From CAYMYN01 sp964394665 (GTDB lineage Bacteria; Planctomycetota; UBA1135; GCA-002686595), in the NCBI GenBank assembly GCA_964394665.1, contig CAYMYN010000080.1:1-5994 (forward strand): a DNA stretch of 5,994 nt. The letters are read 5' to 3'. Below are positions 1 to 5,994 of this stretch, piece by piece. The notes below the pieces were generated by a model, which was given only the letters and a program-made list of their open reading frames with translations, made no database searches and was not told the origin of the DNA. Numbering within the stretch: the first letter of the stretch is position 1; each line of letters begins with the position of its first letter. A program made the position numbers and the translations under genes.

Positions 1-828
1 GACTCGGCCAACCGGCGCAACCCGCGCAGCGCGGCCTACAGTCCGGCTTCGGCTTCGGACCGTTTCGCCACGAACAACGTCCGCCTCTGCACGCGCAACC
101 TGCGCGACGTGGAGGTGTCGTTCTCGTGGGCGGCGGGCGGCTCGCCCCCCTCCTGGCGCGACGGCGGCCTGCTCGAGGGCCGCGACGTCGCCCGCTCGTC
201 CGGCGGAGCGCGCGTGAGCTTCCGCCTGCCGGATCCGGGGGCGCCCGAGGGCGCGCGCCTCGCCTTCGACCTCGGGCTGCGCTTCGACAGCGGGGTCTCG
301 AGCGACGTCGCCCTGCGCGTGCGGCGCGTCGACGGATCCGGGGAGGGGAGCGAGCTCACGCGCCGGCTGGGGAGCGCGGCGCGCCTCGAGGTCGCGCTGC
401 CCACGGGGACGGGCGAGCTGGAGGTCGAGCTCGAGCGGATCGGCGCGGGCGCCCTGCTCGTGCTCGCGCCGCGCGCGCGGCTGTGGACCCCGGCGCGCGC
501 CGAAGCGCAGGGTTCGCTGGCGCTCCTCGCCCACGGGGTGCTGGCCCTGGCCGCCTGGGCCGCGCTGGCCCTGGGCCTCGCCGCCTGGACCCGGCCGGCG
601 CTGGGACTGGCGCTGCTGCTCGCCTCGTTGGCGGGCTTTGCGCTCTCGGGCGCCGACCCGACGCCCCTGGCCCCCGGCTCCGGCCTACCCGAGGCCTTCG
701 CCACCCTACAGGCCGCCCGCGTGCCCCCCGCGCCCGGCCCCCTCGAGTGGGCCGGCGCCCTGCTCACGATCCTCATCGGCCTCTGCCTGGCCATCGCAGG
801 CCACTCCCCTTGGCGACGCGCAGCGTGA
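1..828 (+). CDS. C-terminal part of a membrane protein with a beta-rich extracytoplasmic region (5'-truncated)
   Basis: The reading frame is open from base 1 and ends at TGA 826-828, giving 275 residues. A GTG at 109 could serve as a start, but the open, protein-like sequence before it (Arg/Asn/Ser-rich, including a DRFATNN stretch) suggests the gene begins outside the window. Numbering from base 1, residues about 37-167 alternate hydrophobic and polar residues as in a beta-sandwich and are rich in Gly, Arg and Glu. Three hydrophobic helices follow at about 171-195, 198-216 and 249-266, and the protein ends in a short basic tail (PWRRAA). A large soluble domain followed by C-terminal helices would fit an ABC-2-type permease with an extracytoplasmic insert or another envelope protein, but no family motif is visible and I do not assign a function. 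It converges on the sigma-fusion gene, 88 bases away. Confidence 0.7.
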   Translation, partial: DSANRRNPRSAAYSPASASDRFATNNVRLCTRNLRDVEVSFSWAAGGSPPSWRDGGLLEGRDVARSSGGARVSFRLPDPGAPEGARLAFDLGLRFDSGVSSDVALRVRRVDGSGEGSELTRRLGSAARLEVALPTGTGELEVELERIGAGALLVLAPRARLWTPARAEAQGSLALLAHGVLALAAWAALALGLAAWTRPALGLALLLASLAGFALSGADPTPLAPGSGLPEAFATLQAARVPPAPGPLEWAGALLTILIGLCLAIAGHSPWRRAA

Positions 829-845
829 CGCGCTCGCCGTGGCGC

Positions 846-859
846 CGGTCGAGCGACCG
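846..859. terminator. Small hairpin in the convergent gap (weak terminator candidate)
   Basis: The inverted repeat CGGTC-GAGC-GACCG forms a 5-bp stem with a 4-base loop, 17 bases after the stop of the upstream (+) gene and 57 bases beyond the stop of the (-) gene. The position between convergent genes suits a bidirectional terminator. There is no T-tract on either side and the stem is short, so in such GC-rich DNA it may be chance. Nothing else was found in the gap 829-916. Confidence 0.2.
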
Positions 860-916
860 TCCCTAGCCACCCCCGGCGAACGCCTCGCACGCCTCGAGCA
901 CGGCGATCCAGTCGGA

Positions 917-3900
917 TCAGGGTGGCGCCAACTGCACCCGCAACTCGCTGCGCCCGTCGAGCTCGACCTCGAACTCCCGCTCCCAGGGGCCGGCGAGGAT
1001 CGGGGACACGCGCACGGCGAAGCGTCCCGCGCCCAGACCGCGCAGAATCACGTCGGCTTCGCCGCGGGAGTTGAGGTCGCGATGGTAGTCCGGTCCGTCG
1101 AGGGAACGGGCGTGCACGTAGACCCGAGGCGGGACCTGGCCCGCGGGTGTTGCCAGCTCGAGTCGCAGGCTCGCGCCGGGCGCGAAGGACGACGCGGGGA
1201 GCTCGCGCAGGCCTTCGATGTCGAGGCCCTCCATGATGCGCGGCGCGAGGCCGGGCCCCGGGTCGATCCACAGGGTCCACGTGCCGCGCGGCAGGGCGAC
1301 GCGGGCGCTGCCTTCGTGGAGGGGCGCGTGGTGCCACTCGATGGGCTCGCCCAGGGAATCCACGCCGTGCGCAGCCGCGAAGCGCGCGATGCGCAGGGCG
1401 TGCGCGGGACGCAGGGACCCCAGGCGACGCTCCGCGTCGCCGGGCGGCAGGGCGATGCGCAGCTCGTCGCCGGGGCCCAGGCGCAGGACGACGCCCTCGG
1501 CCCCCGAACGCAGCTCGACCTTCGCGGTGGGGACGAGCCAAGGGTGCCAAGCTCGAACCTCGACCGTGCGATCCCCGGGGACGAGGGTCCGGAAGCTGCC
1601 GTCGGCGGGATCGACGTACACGCCCACCGGCGGCTCCTGCGCGGCTGGGCCGCCGCCCCATGGGTCCCCGCCGTCGAGCACGAGCACCCGCACGGACGCC
1701 AGCTCGCGCGGATCGTCGACCTCCACCCTTCCGGCGACGACCTGGACCGTTTCGAGGTCCAGCTCGACCTCGGCCTCGAGCCGGCCCGGGCCGAGCTCCA
1801 CGGCCTCAGAGACTTTCCCGGTGCGCGTGTCCCGCGCGCGCCACTGGCCGGCCCGCAAACCGTCGAAGACGAAGCTCTCCCGCGGGCCATTGGGGTAGCG
1901 GAGCCCCGCGTGGTGGCGCGTCTCCTGCCGCGAGCCCCAGGCTCCGGAGTCCCCGTCGAAGCGCTCGGCGACGATCCGCGAGCTTCCGCGTTCCATCCGC
2001 AGGGCGCGCACTCGCAACAGGGCGCCGCGCTCGAGCTCGACCACGGTCTCGGCGCGCGTTCCATCGGGCGGCAGCGGGACGTCCCGCGTCGCCCGCAGGA
2101 AGCCCGGGGCCAGCACCGCGAGGCGCAGCGTGTCGACCGGACCGGGATCGTCGAACTCGAGGAGCACTTCACCGGTCGCGGGATCCTCCCGCACCACGCT
2201 CGGCGCCGGCTCGCCCCGCAGCGAACGTCCGTGGACTTCGAAGTGGCTCGGCAACGTCGATCGGCCGTCGATGACGAACCGCAGGAGCACCTCGCGCCGC
2301 GCCGGTAGGGTCAGCTCCAGGGGGCCGCTCGCCGTCGCGAGGTCGACCTCCGCGGCGTGTCGGCCTGCGCCGGATTCTCCGGCCCGCGCGACGTGGATCT
2401 GCGTCCGCACGGGGGGCAGGTCCGCGAGCACGAGCGTGCCCGCGCCGTCCGTCACGCCCCCGTTGCCCAGCGGTCGATTGCCCGAGTCGCGGGCCTGCAC
2501 GCGGGCACCGAACAAGGGTTCGCCGTGCGCGTCGGCGACCCGCACCTCGAGGGAACGCAGGTCGCCAAACTGGGGCCGCGGAGCCTCTCGGAGGCGTTCC
2601 GGTGCGAGCCCGATCTCCATCGGCGGCGCGCCATGCTCGAGGCGCGGGAGGTAGCCCGTACCCAGCTCCCGATACCCCTCGGCCCTCGGTTGGAGCTGAT
2701 AGCGGATCCCCGGGTGGAGCCCGCTCAGGAGCGCAATCCCGCGGGCGTCCGTGGAAGCCGTCGTCACGCTCCGGATCATGCCGAATTCGTAGGGGTTGCC
2801 GTGCAGGGCTTGCTCGCCCGGAAGCGCGGCCGGGATCGGCAGGTTCTCGAGCAAACGCACCGCTGCCCCCACGATCGGCCGCTCGGTCTCGAGGTCGACG
2901 ACGCGCACCTCGACCCCGCCGAGGGGCACGAGGGCGAGCTGCACGCGCCCTTCCTCGGGCACGTAGGCCCGTCCATGCGCGCCCCGCCGCGAGTCGCCCG
3001 CGGCGAGGTGCACCACTCCCCGCGGCAGGTGTTCGAGGCGCGCCTCGCCGCCGCCGTCGGTGCGGACCTCGAAGGCCAGGGCGCGGCCGTGCCCGAGCTC
3101 GACGCGCACCGGCGCGTGCGCCAGCGCTTCGCCGCCGTCGGTCACCTGGACCGTGAGTCCGTGGCAGTCGCTCAGCACCAAAGTCCCGAGGTCCAGCGCG
3201 TCCCCGATCCCCTCCCCCGTCCGCGGCGCGGGAACCTGCCGCCGCGCCGCTGCGCGCCCTCCGTCGTGCGCCAGGACGTGCAAGCTGCGCGCTCCATCGC
3301 GGCGCGGCACCTCGACCTCGAAGTGGCCCGCGTCCTCCGACGTGCCGAGCTCGAGCTCTCCCTCGGGCAGGACGAGCGCCAGACGTGCCCCGGCGACCGG
3401 AAATCGCGCCGGGTCCACGACCCGTCCCCGGAGACGGATGCTCGCCGCGATCGCTGCGGACGACGCCTCGGCCTCCGACGCCGCCTCTCGAATCTCCGCG
3501 ACGTGCGCGAACGTCCCCTCGAGCGCTTCGAGAGGAGCGAGCGCGTGGTGCGGCGCGGCTGCGATCGCCGCGAGCCCTTCTTCGGCCGGAGCCGCGGGCC
3601 GACCCGCCCGATACGCGACCCCCGCGAGGACCAGAGCCAGGGCGATCAGCACGCACTTCGCAGCATGTTGCATGAGCAGCGCTCCCGTTCCGACGACGAC
3701 CGGCACGGCGAGCATCCCCGGCGGCGATCCGACCAGGAGACCCAGCCCCCCGAGCCACTCCCCCCGCTCTCGCCCCTCCCGTAGCCGCGCCCGCAGGCGC
3801 TCGAGCCCGCGCTTGAGCCGCGTCTTGACCGTCTCGACCGGCACGCCGAGCCGCGCCGCGATGCGCCGCGGCGGCAGGTCCTCGAAGAAACGCAGCAAGA

Positions 3901-4294
3901 CGACCTCGCGCTCGTGGGGCGCGAGTTCCAGCACCGCCTCGACGATCCGGCGGCGCCATTCCTCGCGGGAGAGAAAGGCATCCGTGGCCGGAGTGCACTC
4001 GGGTTGGGCCACGAGCCGTTCGCGCTCGGTCCGCCGCGCCGACCCGCGGCGCTCGTCGCGCACGATGCGCCGCACCATTCCGCCCAGGTAGGCCCGCAAA
4101 CCGCCCTCGCCCTCCGCCCGGCTCCCCTTCCCGCGCGCCAGCAGGGCCGCGACCGCCTCCTGGGCCACGTCCTCCGCGGCGTGTTCCTCCCGCAGGAGCC
4201 GCCGCGCGAGTGCCCGCGCGAAGTCCCGCGCCCCGAGCAACTCCGCTACCCTGAGCTCCCCATCGCCCGCCCGTTCGCCGCGCGCTTCCACCAC
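917..4294 (-). CDS. ECF-type sigma factor fused to a membrane anchor and repeated carboxypeptidase-regulatory-like (Ig-like) modules
   Basis: An 1125-residue protein starts at GTG 4294-4292 (a second GTG follows) and ends at TGA 919-917. Residues about 18-92 resemble sigma-70 region 2: AEDVAQEAV (40-48) matches the region 2.2 core and LRAYLGGMVRRIVRDERR (66-83) matches regions 2.3-2.4. Residues about 110-170 are region 4: the LELAPHEREVVLLRFFEDL stretch precedes a helix-turn-helix (RIAARLGVPVETVKTRLKRG, 144-163). A hydrophobic stretch at 181-209 and a clearer membrane helix at about 212-228 follow, then an Ala/Glu linker. From about 285 to the end come roughly seven to nine divergent beta-sandwich modules with CarboxypepD_reg-like features, for example GRVVDPARFPVAGARL (290-305) and VADAHGEPLFGARV (586-599), with TDGGG/TDARG/TDGAG turns. 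Ordinary ECF sigmas are about 160-200 residues, so over 80% of this protein is extension. Inference: a membrane-tethered sigma whose outer domains sense an envelope signal. No anti-sigma gene lies beside it. Confidence 0.9.
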   Translation of the reverse strand: MVEARGERAGDGELRVAELLGARDFARALARRLLREEHAAEDVAQEAVAALLARGKGSRAEGEGGLRAYLGGMVRRIVRDERRGSARRTERERLVAQPECTPATDAFLSREEWRRRIVEAVLELAPHEREVVLLRFFEDLPPRRIAARLGVPVETVKTRLKRGLERLRARLREGRERGEWLGGLGLLVGSPPGMLAVPVVVGTGALLMQHAAKCVLIALALVLAGVAYRAGRPAAPAEEGLAAIAAAPHHALAPLEALEGTFAHVAEIREAASEAEASSAAIAASIRLRGRVVDPARFPVAGARLALVLPEGELELGTSEDAGHFEVEVPRRDGARSLHVLAHDGGRAAARRQVPAPRTGEGIGDALDLGTLVLSDCHGLTVQVTDGGEALAHAPVRVELGHGRALAFEVRTDGGGEARLEHLPRGVVHLAAGDSRRGAHGRAYVPEEGRVQLALVPLGGVEVRVVDLETERPIVGAAVRLLENLPIPAALPGEQALHGNPYEFGMIRSVTTASTDARGIALLSGLHPGIRYQLQPRAEGYRELGTGYLPRLEHGAPPMEIGLAPERLREAPRPQFGDLRSLEVRVADAHGEPLFGARVQARDSGNRPLGNGGVTDGAGTLVLADLPPVRTQIHVARAGESGAGRHAAEVDLATASGPLELTLPARREVLLRFVIDGRSTLPSHFEVHGRSLRGEPAPSVVREDPATGEVLLEFDDPGPVDTLRLAVLAPGFLRATRDVPLPPDGTRAETVVELERGALLRVRALRMERGSSRIVAERFDGDSGAWGSRQETRHHAGLRYPNGPRESFVFDGLRAGQWRARDTRTGKVSEAVELGPGRLEAEVELDLETVQVVAGRVEVDDPRELASVRVLVLDGGDPWGGGPAAQEPPVGVYVDPADGSFRTLVPGDRTVEVRAWHPWLVPTAKVELRSGAEGVVLRLGPGDELRIALPPGDAERRLGSLRPAHALRIARFAAAHGVDSLGEPIEWHHAPLHEGSARVALPRGTWTLWIDPGPGLAPRIMEGLDIEGLRELPASSFAPGASLRLELATPAGQVPPRVYVHARSLDGPDYHRDLNSRGEADVILRGLGAGRFAVRVSPILAGPWEREFEVELDGRSELRVQLAPP

Positions 4295-4309
4295 AGGACG
4301 TTCTAGCCA

Positions 4310-4324
4310 CCGATCCGGGATCGG
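4310..4324. repeat. 15-bp palindrome upstream of the sigma-fusion gene (operator candidate)
   Basis: CCGATCC-G-GGATCGG is a perfect inverted repeat with 7-base arms around one central base. It ends 15 bases before the GTG start of the sigma-fusion gene. The single-base centre suits a dimeric DNA-binding protein better than an RNA hairpin. It overlaps the -10 element of the promoter candidate at 4320-4344, where a bound repressor or autoregulator would act. Which protein binds it, if any, cannot be told from this window. Confidence 0.35.
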
Positions 4325-4344
4325 GTTCGAGACGGGCCCGTTCC
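4320..4344 (-). promoter_or_regulatory. Weak ECF-like promoter candidate for the sigma-fusion gene
   Basis: Read on the minus strand, GGAAC (4344-4340) is followed after 16 bases by CGAT (4323-4320). GGAAC is the classical ECF -35 core and 16 bases is the classical spacing. The -10 matches the common CGTC at only two of four bases. Transcription would begin near 4311-4313, leaving a leader of about 17-19 bases before the GTG. It would fit autoregulation by the sigma factor itself, but the match is partial and GC-rich DNA yields such sites by chance. Confidence 0.2.
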
Positions 4345-4416
4345 CGGGGCCGACGCCGGGCTCGCGCCTTCCCAGACGGGCCAGGCTGGGTCGCCCCGCG
4401 CGGAGCCGGTTACCCT

Positions 4417-4433
4417 GCGCGGGTCCCCCGCGC
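4417..4433. promoter_or_regulatory. GC-rich hairpin in the divergent intergenic region
   Basis: GCGCGGG-TCC-CCCGCGC is a perfect 7-bp stem with a 3-base loop, ending four bases before the ATG of the possible leader ORF at 4438 and 63 bases before the preferred start at 4497. As RNA on the plus strand it would be very stable and could hinder initiation at 4438. No T-tract follows, so it is not a typical intrinsic terminator. A regulatory role is inference. Confidence 0.3.
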
Positions 4434-4437
4434 CGGC

Positions 4438-4497
4438 ATGCCCATGTGCCCCACGCACCCTTCGACCCCGAACCCCGCGCCGCGGGCGGGAGCCTGA
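4438..4497 (+). CDS. Possible 19-residue Pro-rich leader ORF, overlapping the next start as TGATG
   Basis: ATG at 4438 opens a frame of 19 codons (MPMCPTHPSTPNPAPRAGA) whose TGA (4495-4497) shares one base with the ATG of the TPR-like gene at 4497. A TGATG junction is a common form of translational coupling by termination-reinitiation. The peptide has five prolines, which could slow ribosomes near the junction. Against it, no Shine-Dalgarno sequence precedes ATG 4438, a stable hairpin sits just upstream, and a 19-codon frame in stop-poor DNA is not surprising. The overlap could be accidental. Confidence 0.2.
   Translation: MPMCPTHPSTPNPAPRAGA
4488..4492 (+). promoter_or_regulatory. Shine-Dalgarno-like GGGAG deciding the start at 4497
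   Basis: GGGAG lies four bases before ATG 4497 and supports this start over the in-frame GTG at 4446, which has no comparable purine run in front. The spacing is a little short. The start at 4497 also places a signal-anchor helix directly at the N-terminus, whereas 4446 would add 17 low-complexity residues before it. Confidence 0.45.
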
Positions 4498-5162
4498 TGC
4501 CGGCGTGGAAGCCCGTCGGCTGGCTGGCGGTGGCGTTGCTCGTCGGGGTGGCGGAATGGTCGGGCTCTGGGCACGGGACGGGCGGCGAGCACGGCGCGGA
4601 CGAGGGCCACGGGGAAGGTCACGCGCACGCGGCGGGGCAGGCAGCGCGCGCGGGGCCGCTCGGGCGCCTGGTGGAGCCCTTCGCCGCGCTGGCGGCCAGC
4701 GTGCAGTGGTTGCGGGTCGAGGGCGACCTGTCGGCGGGCCGCTTCGGCCGTGGCTACGCGCGCGCCGAGACGGCCCTGGCCCTCGATCCGCGCTCGGCGG
4801 CGGGCTGGTCGCTCCTCGCCCACCACCTGGTCTTCCAGCGGGCGCGGCCGGAGCTCGAGGCCGACCCGCTCGCGCGCCGCGCCTTCGTGCGCGCCGGCAT
4901 CGAGCTCCTGGCCCGCGGCGAACGCACGAGCGCCGACCCCGCGCGCCTGGCCTTCGAGGCGGGCCTCGCCCTACTGCACGCCGCCGCCTACGACGAGGTC
5001 GAGGATTGGCCCGGCGGCGCCCCCGGGACCCTGCTCGAGGCCGCCGAACACTTCGAGCGCGCCGCCGGACTCGGCCATCCCCTAGGGGCCGAGATCGCGG
5101 CCCTGACCCGCGAGCGCGCCGGGTCCGGGGCGGGCCCGGCCCGGGGCTCCCGGGACGGTTGA
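4497..5162 (+). CDS. Membrane-anchored TPR-like protein with a His-rich linker
   Basis: The gene encodes 221 residues from ATG 4497 to TGA 5160-5162; an in-frame GTG at 4446 would add 17. The N-terminus has a Lys at position 5, then a hydrophobic helix at about 6-19 (PVGWLAVALLVGVA), read as an uncleaved signal anchor or a poor signal peptide. A Gly/His/Glu linker follows (about 22-46), with five His in HG/EH/GH/HAH settings that could bind a metal. Residues about 64-195 are helical with TPR-like spacing: GRF (81-83), ETALALDP (91-98) and AAGWSLLAHH (101-110) form a TPR junction, and LLEAAEHFERAAGLGHP (179-195) resembles a later repeat half. The last 15 residues are disordered. TPR-like proteins usually act as protein-binding scaffolds; the partner here is unknown. 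It is divergent from the sigma-fusion gene and 196 bases upstream of hppA on the same strand. I do not recognise a named family. Confidence 0.75.
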   Translation: MPAWKPVGWLAVALLVGVAEWSGSGHGTGGEHGADEGHGEGHAHAAGQAARAGPLGRLVEPFAALAASVQWLRVEGDLSAGRFGRGYARAETALALDPRSAAGWSLLAHHLVFQRARPELEADPLARRAFVRAGIELLARGERTSADPARLAFEAGLALLHAAAYDEVEDWPGGAPGTLLEAAEHFERAAGLGHPLGAEIAALTRERAGSGAGPARGSRDG

Positions 5163-5186
5163 TCCGACCTAGGGGGAACGTACACT
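5159..5186 (+). promoter_or_regulatory. Sigma-70-like promoter candidate for hppA
   Basis: TTGATC (5159-5164) and TACACT (5181-5186) are separated by 16 bases and each matches the -35 (TTGACA) and -10 (TATAAT) consensus at four of six positions. This is one of the few AT-containing stretches in the window, and it sits at the stop codon of the TPR-like gene. Initiation near 5193 would give hppA a leader of about 165 bases. The match is moderate, and the promoter consensus of the host is unknown. Confidence 0.35.
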
Positions 5187-5305
5187 CCTCGCCCTCAAAT
5201 CCGGGTCGACCGACCGGCGCGGGAGCCGTCCTGCCCGGGGCCCGGAGCGCGCCCGCCGGCCGTCCGTCGGCGTGGTTCGGCCCCCTATCCCCAGCACCGT
5301 CCGCG

Positions 5306-5333
5306 CGCCTGCTCCGGCCCCAGGGAGCGGGCG
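5306..5333 (+). promoter_or_regulatory. Hairpin in the hppA leader
   Basis: Bases 5306-5315 pair with 5324-5333 in a 10-bp stem (nine Watson-Crick pairs and one T-G wobble) around the 8-base loop GGCCCCAG. It ends 25 bases before the hppA ATG. No T-tract follows, so it is not an intrinsic terminator. It could shape translation or stability of the hppA message. In DNA this GC-rich a chance stem is possible. The rest of 5163-5358 shows no gene or recognised riboswitch. Confidence 0.3.
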
Positions 5334-5358
5334 GCGGCCAGCCCCGAAGACCCACCGT

Positions 5359-5994
5359 ATGGACTCCTTCCTCCCGATCGCCGGCGCGCTCAGCCTGGTC
5401 GCGATCGCGTTCGCCCTCGTGCTGTACGCGAAGATCATGCGTCAGGACGCCGGCAGCGATCGCATGCAGGCCATCTCGAAGCTCGTGCAGGAGGGCGCCG
5501 CCGCGTTCCTCAAGGCCGAGTACAAGTACCTGGCCGTGTTCGTGGTGATCGTGGCCGTGGCCATCGCGCTCTCGAGCGTCGAGCAGGGCCTCGGTCCGAA
5601 GACGGCCATCTCCTTCGTCGCGGGCGCGGCGGCCTCGGCCATCGCGGGCTACTTCGGGATGCACACCGCGACGCGGGCCGCGGTGCGCACCACCCAGGCC
5701 GCCACGAAGGGCCTGCAGGATGCCCTACGCGTCGCCTTCGACTCGGGCACGGTGATGGGCATGAGCGTGGTCGGCCTGGCGCTCCTGGGCGTGGTCGGCT
5801 TCACCTACGCCTACTCGGGCGGCGAGGAGTTCTCGGCCAAGGTGCTCGAGCAGGTGCTGGGCTTCAGCTTCGGGGCCTCCTCGATCGCCCTGTTCGCCCG
5901 CGTGGGCGGCGGCATCTTCACCAAGGCCGCCGACGTCGGCGCCGACCTGGTCGGCAAGGTCGAGGCCGGCATCCCCGAGGACGACCCGCGCAAC
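5359..5994 (+). CDS. hppA: Membrane-bound ion-translocating (H+ or Na+) pyrophosphatase, N-terminal part (3'-truncated)
   Basis: The first 212 codons of a protein usually about 670-800 residues long run off the window end. The enzyme hydrolyses pyrophosphate to phosphate and uses the energy to pump H+ or Na+ across the membrane. Hydrophobic helices lie at about 4-23, 58-74, 82-100, 131-152 and 162-181. The family hallmark is complete: RVGGGIFTKAADVGADLVGK (181-200) followed by VEAGIPEDDPRN (201-212). In the mung bean enzyme the equivalent residues Arg242, Lys250, Asp253, Asp257 and Lys261 line the pyrophosphate/Mg site; here they are Arg181, Lys189, Asp192, Asp196 and Lys200. ATG 5359 puts the first helix right at the N-terminus, as usual, with only a weak GAAGA eight bases upstream. 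The residues that decide K+ dependence and the ion pumped lie beyond the window, so the subtype is undetermined. Confidence 0.97.
   Translation, partial: MDSFLPIAGALSLVAIAFALVLYAKIMRQDAGSDRMQAISKLVQEGAAAFLKAEYKYLAVFVVIVAVAIALSSVEQGLGPKTAISFVAGAAASAIAGYFGMHTATRAAVRTTQAATKGLQDALRVAFDSGTVMGMSVVGLALLGVVGFTYAYSGGEEFSAKVLEQVLGFSFGASSIALFARVGGGIFTKAADVGADLVGKVEAGIPEDDPRN

Noticed and set aside
1..108. Possible end of a formylglycine-generating-enzyme-like (SUMF1) domain, from RSAAY and DRFATNNVRLC
   Set aside because: The spacing is reminiscent, but the GFR signature expected near the domain end is missing and only about 35 residues are visible.
36..1661. Long minus-strand open frame of 541 codons across the first gene and the end of the sigma fusion
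   Set aside because: The translation is dominated by Arg, Pro, Ala and Ser without domain structure. It is antisense to one gene and a shifted frame of the other, as expected where stop codons are rare.
638..2308. Long plus-strand open frame of 556 codons antisense to the sigma fusion
   Set aside because: It overlaps the end of the first gene in another frame and then runs opposite the sigma-fusion gene. It has low-complexity composition and no recognisable motif.
2169..4310. Minus-strand open frame of 713 codons in a shifted frame of the sigma fusion
   Set aside because: Gly/Arg/Ala-dominated shadow frame. The neighbouring frame carries clear sigma-70 motifs and module patterns.
4332..4341. 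10-bp palindrome ACGGGCCCGT in the divergent intergenic region
   Set aside because: Short and all but two bases are G or C. Such palindromes are expected by chance here, and it has no clear placement relative to a gene start.
5175..5207. GGAAC followed by GTC upstream of hppA as an ECF promoter
   Set aside because: The spacing is 25 bases, far from the usual 16-17, so the sigma fusion cannot be linked to hppA on this basis.
4303..5664. Minus-strand open frame of 453 codons antisense to the TPR-like gene and hppA
   Set aside because: It runs opposite the unmistakable hppA coding sequence. Its His/Asp-rich start is simply the antisense of hppA codons.

Overview
The window is very GC-rich, with codon third positions almost always G or C, and holds four genes on a compact bacterial chromosome segment. 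No gene identifies the host outright. The strongest hint is an ECF-type sigma factor fused to a membrane anchor and a long chain of carboxypeptidase-regulatory-like beta-sandwich modules, an architecture I associate mainly with high-GC Planctomycetota. This assignment is an inference; another large-genome, high-GC phylum is possible.

Layout: (1) Positions 1-828 (+) are the 3' end of a membrane protein whose start lies outside the window: a beta-rich, probably extracytoplasmic region followed by three hydrophobic helices. (2) A short convergent gap (829-916) contains only a small hairpin. (3) Positions 917-4294 (-) are one uninterrupted 1125-residue gene: sigma-70 regions 2 and 4, a hydrophobic/transmembrane region, then about 890 residues of repeated Ig-like/CarboxypepD_reg-type modules. 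(4) A divergent intergenic region (4295-4496) holds a 15-bp palindrome just upstream of the sigma gene, a weak ECF-like promoter candidate, a strong GC hairpin and a possible 19-codon leader ORF. (5) Positions 4497-5162 (+) encode a small membrane-anchored protein with a His-rich linker and TPR-like helices. (6) Positions 5163-5358 are a leader with a sigma-70-like promoter candidate and a 10-bp-stem hairpin. (7) Positions 5359-5994 (+) are the first 212 codons of a membrane-bound, ion-translocating pyrophosphatase (hppA), cut off by the window end.

The genes do not form one obvious pathway. The sigma fusion looks like a self-contained signalling device in which the transcription factor carries its own membrane anchor and putative sensor; no anti-sigma gene is seen beside it. 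The TPR-like gene and hppA are co-oriented, but hppA has a 196-base leader with its own promoter candidate, so co-transcription is not assured. The most unusual element is the sigma-sensor fusion and the possible autoregulatory site in front of it.
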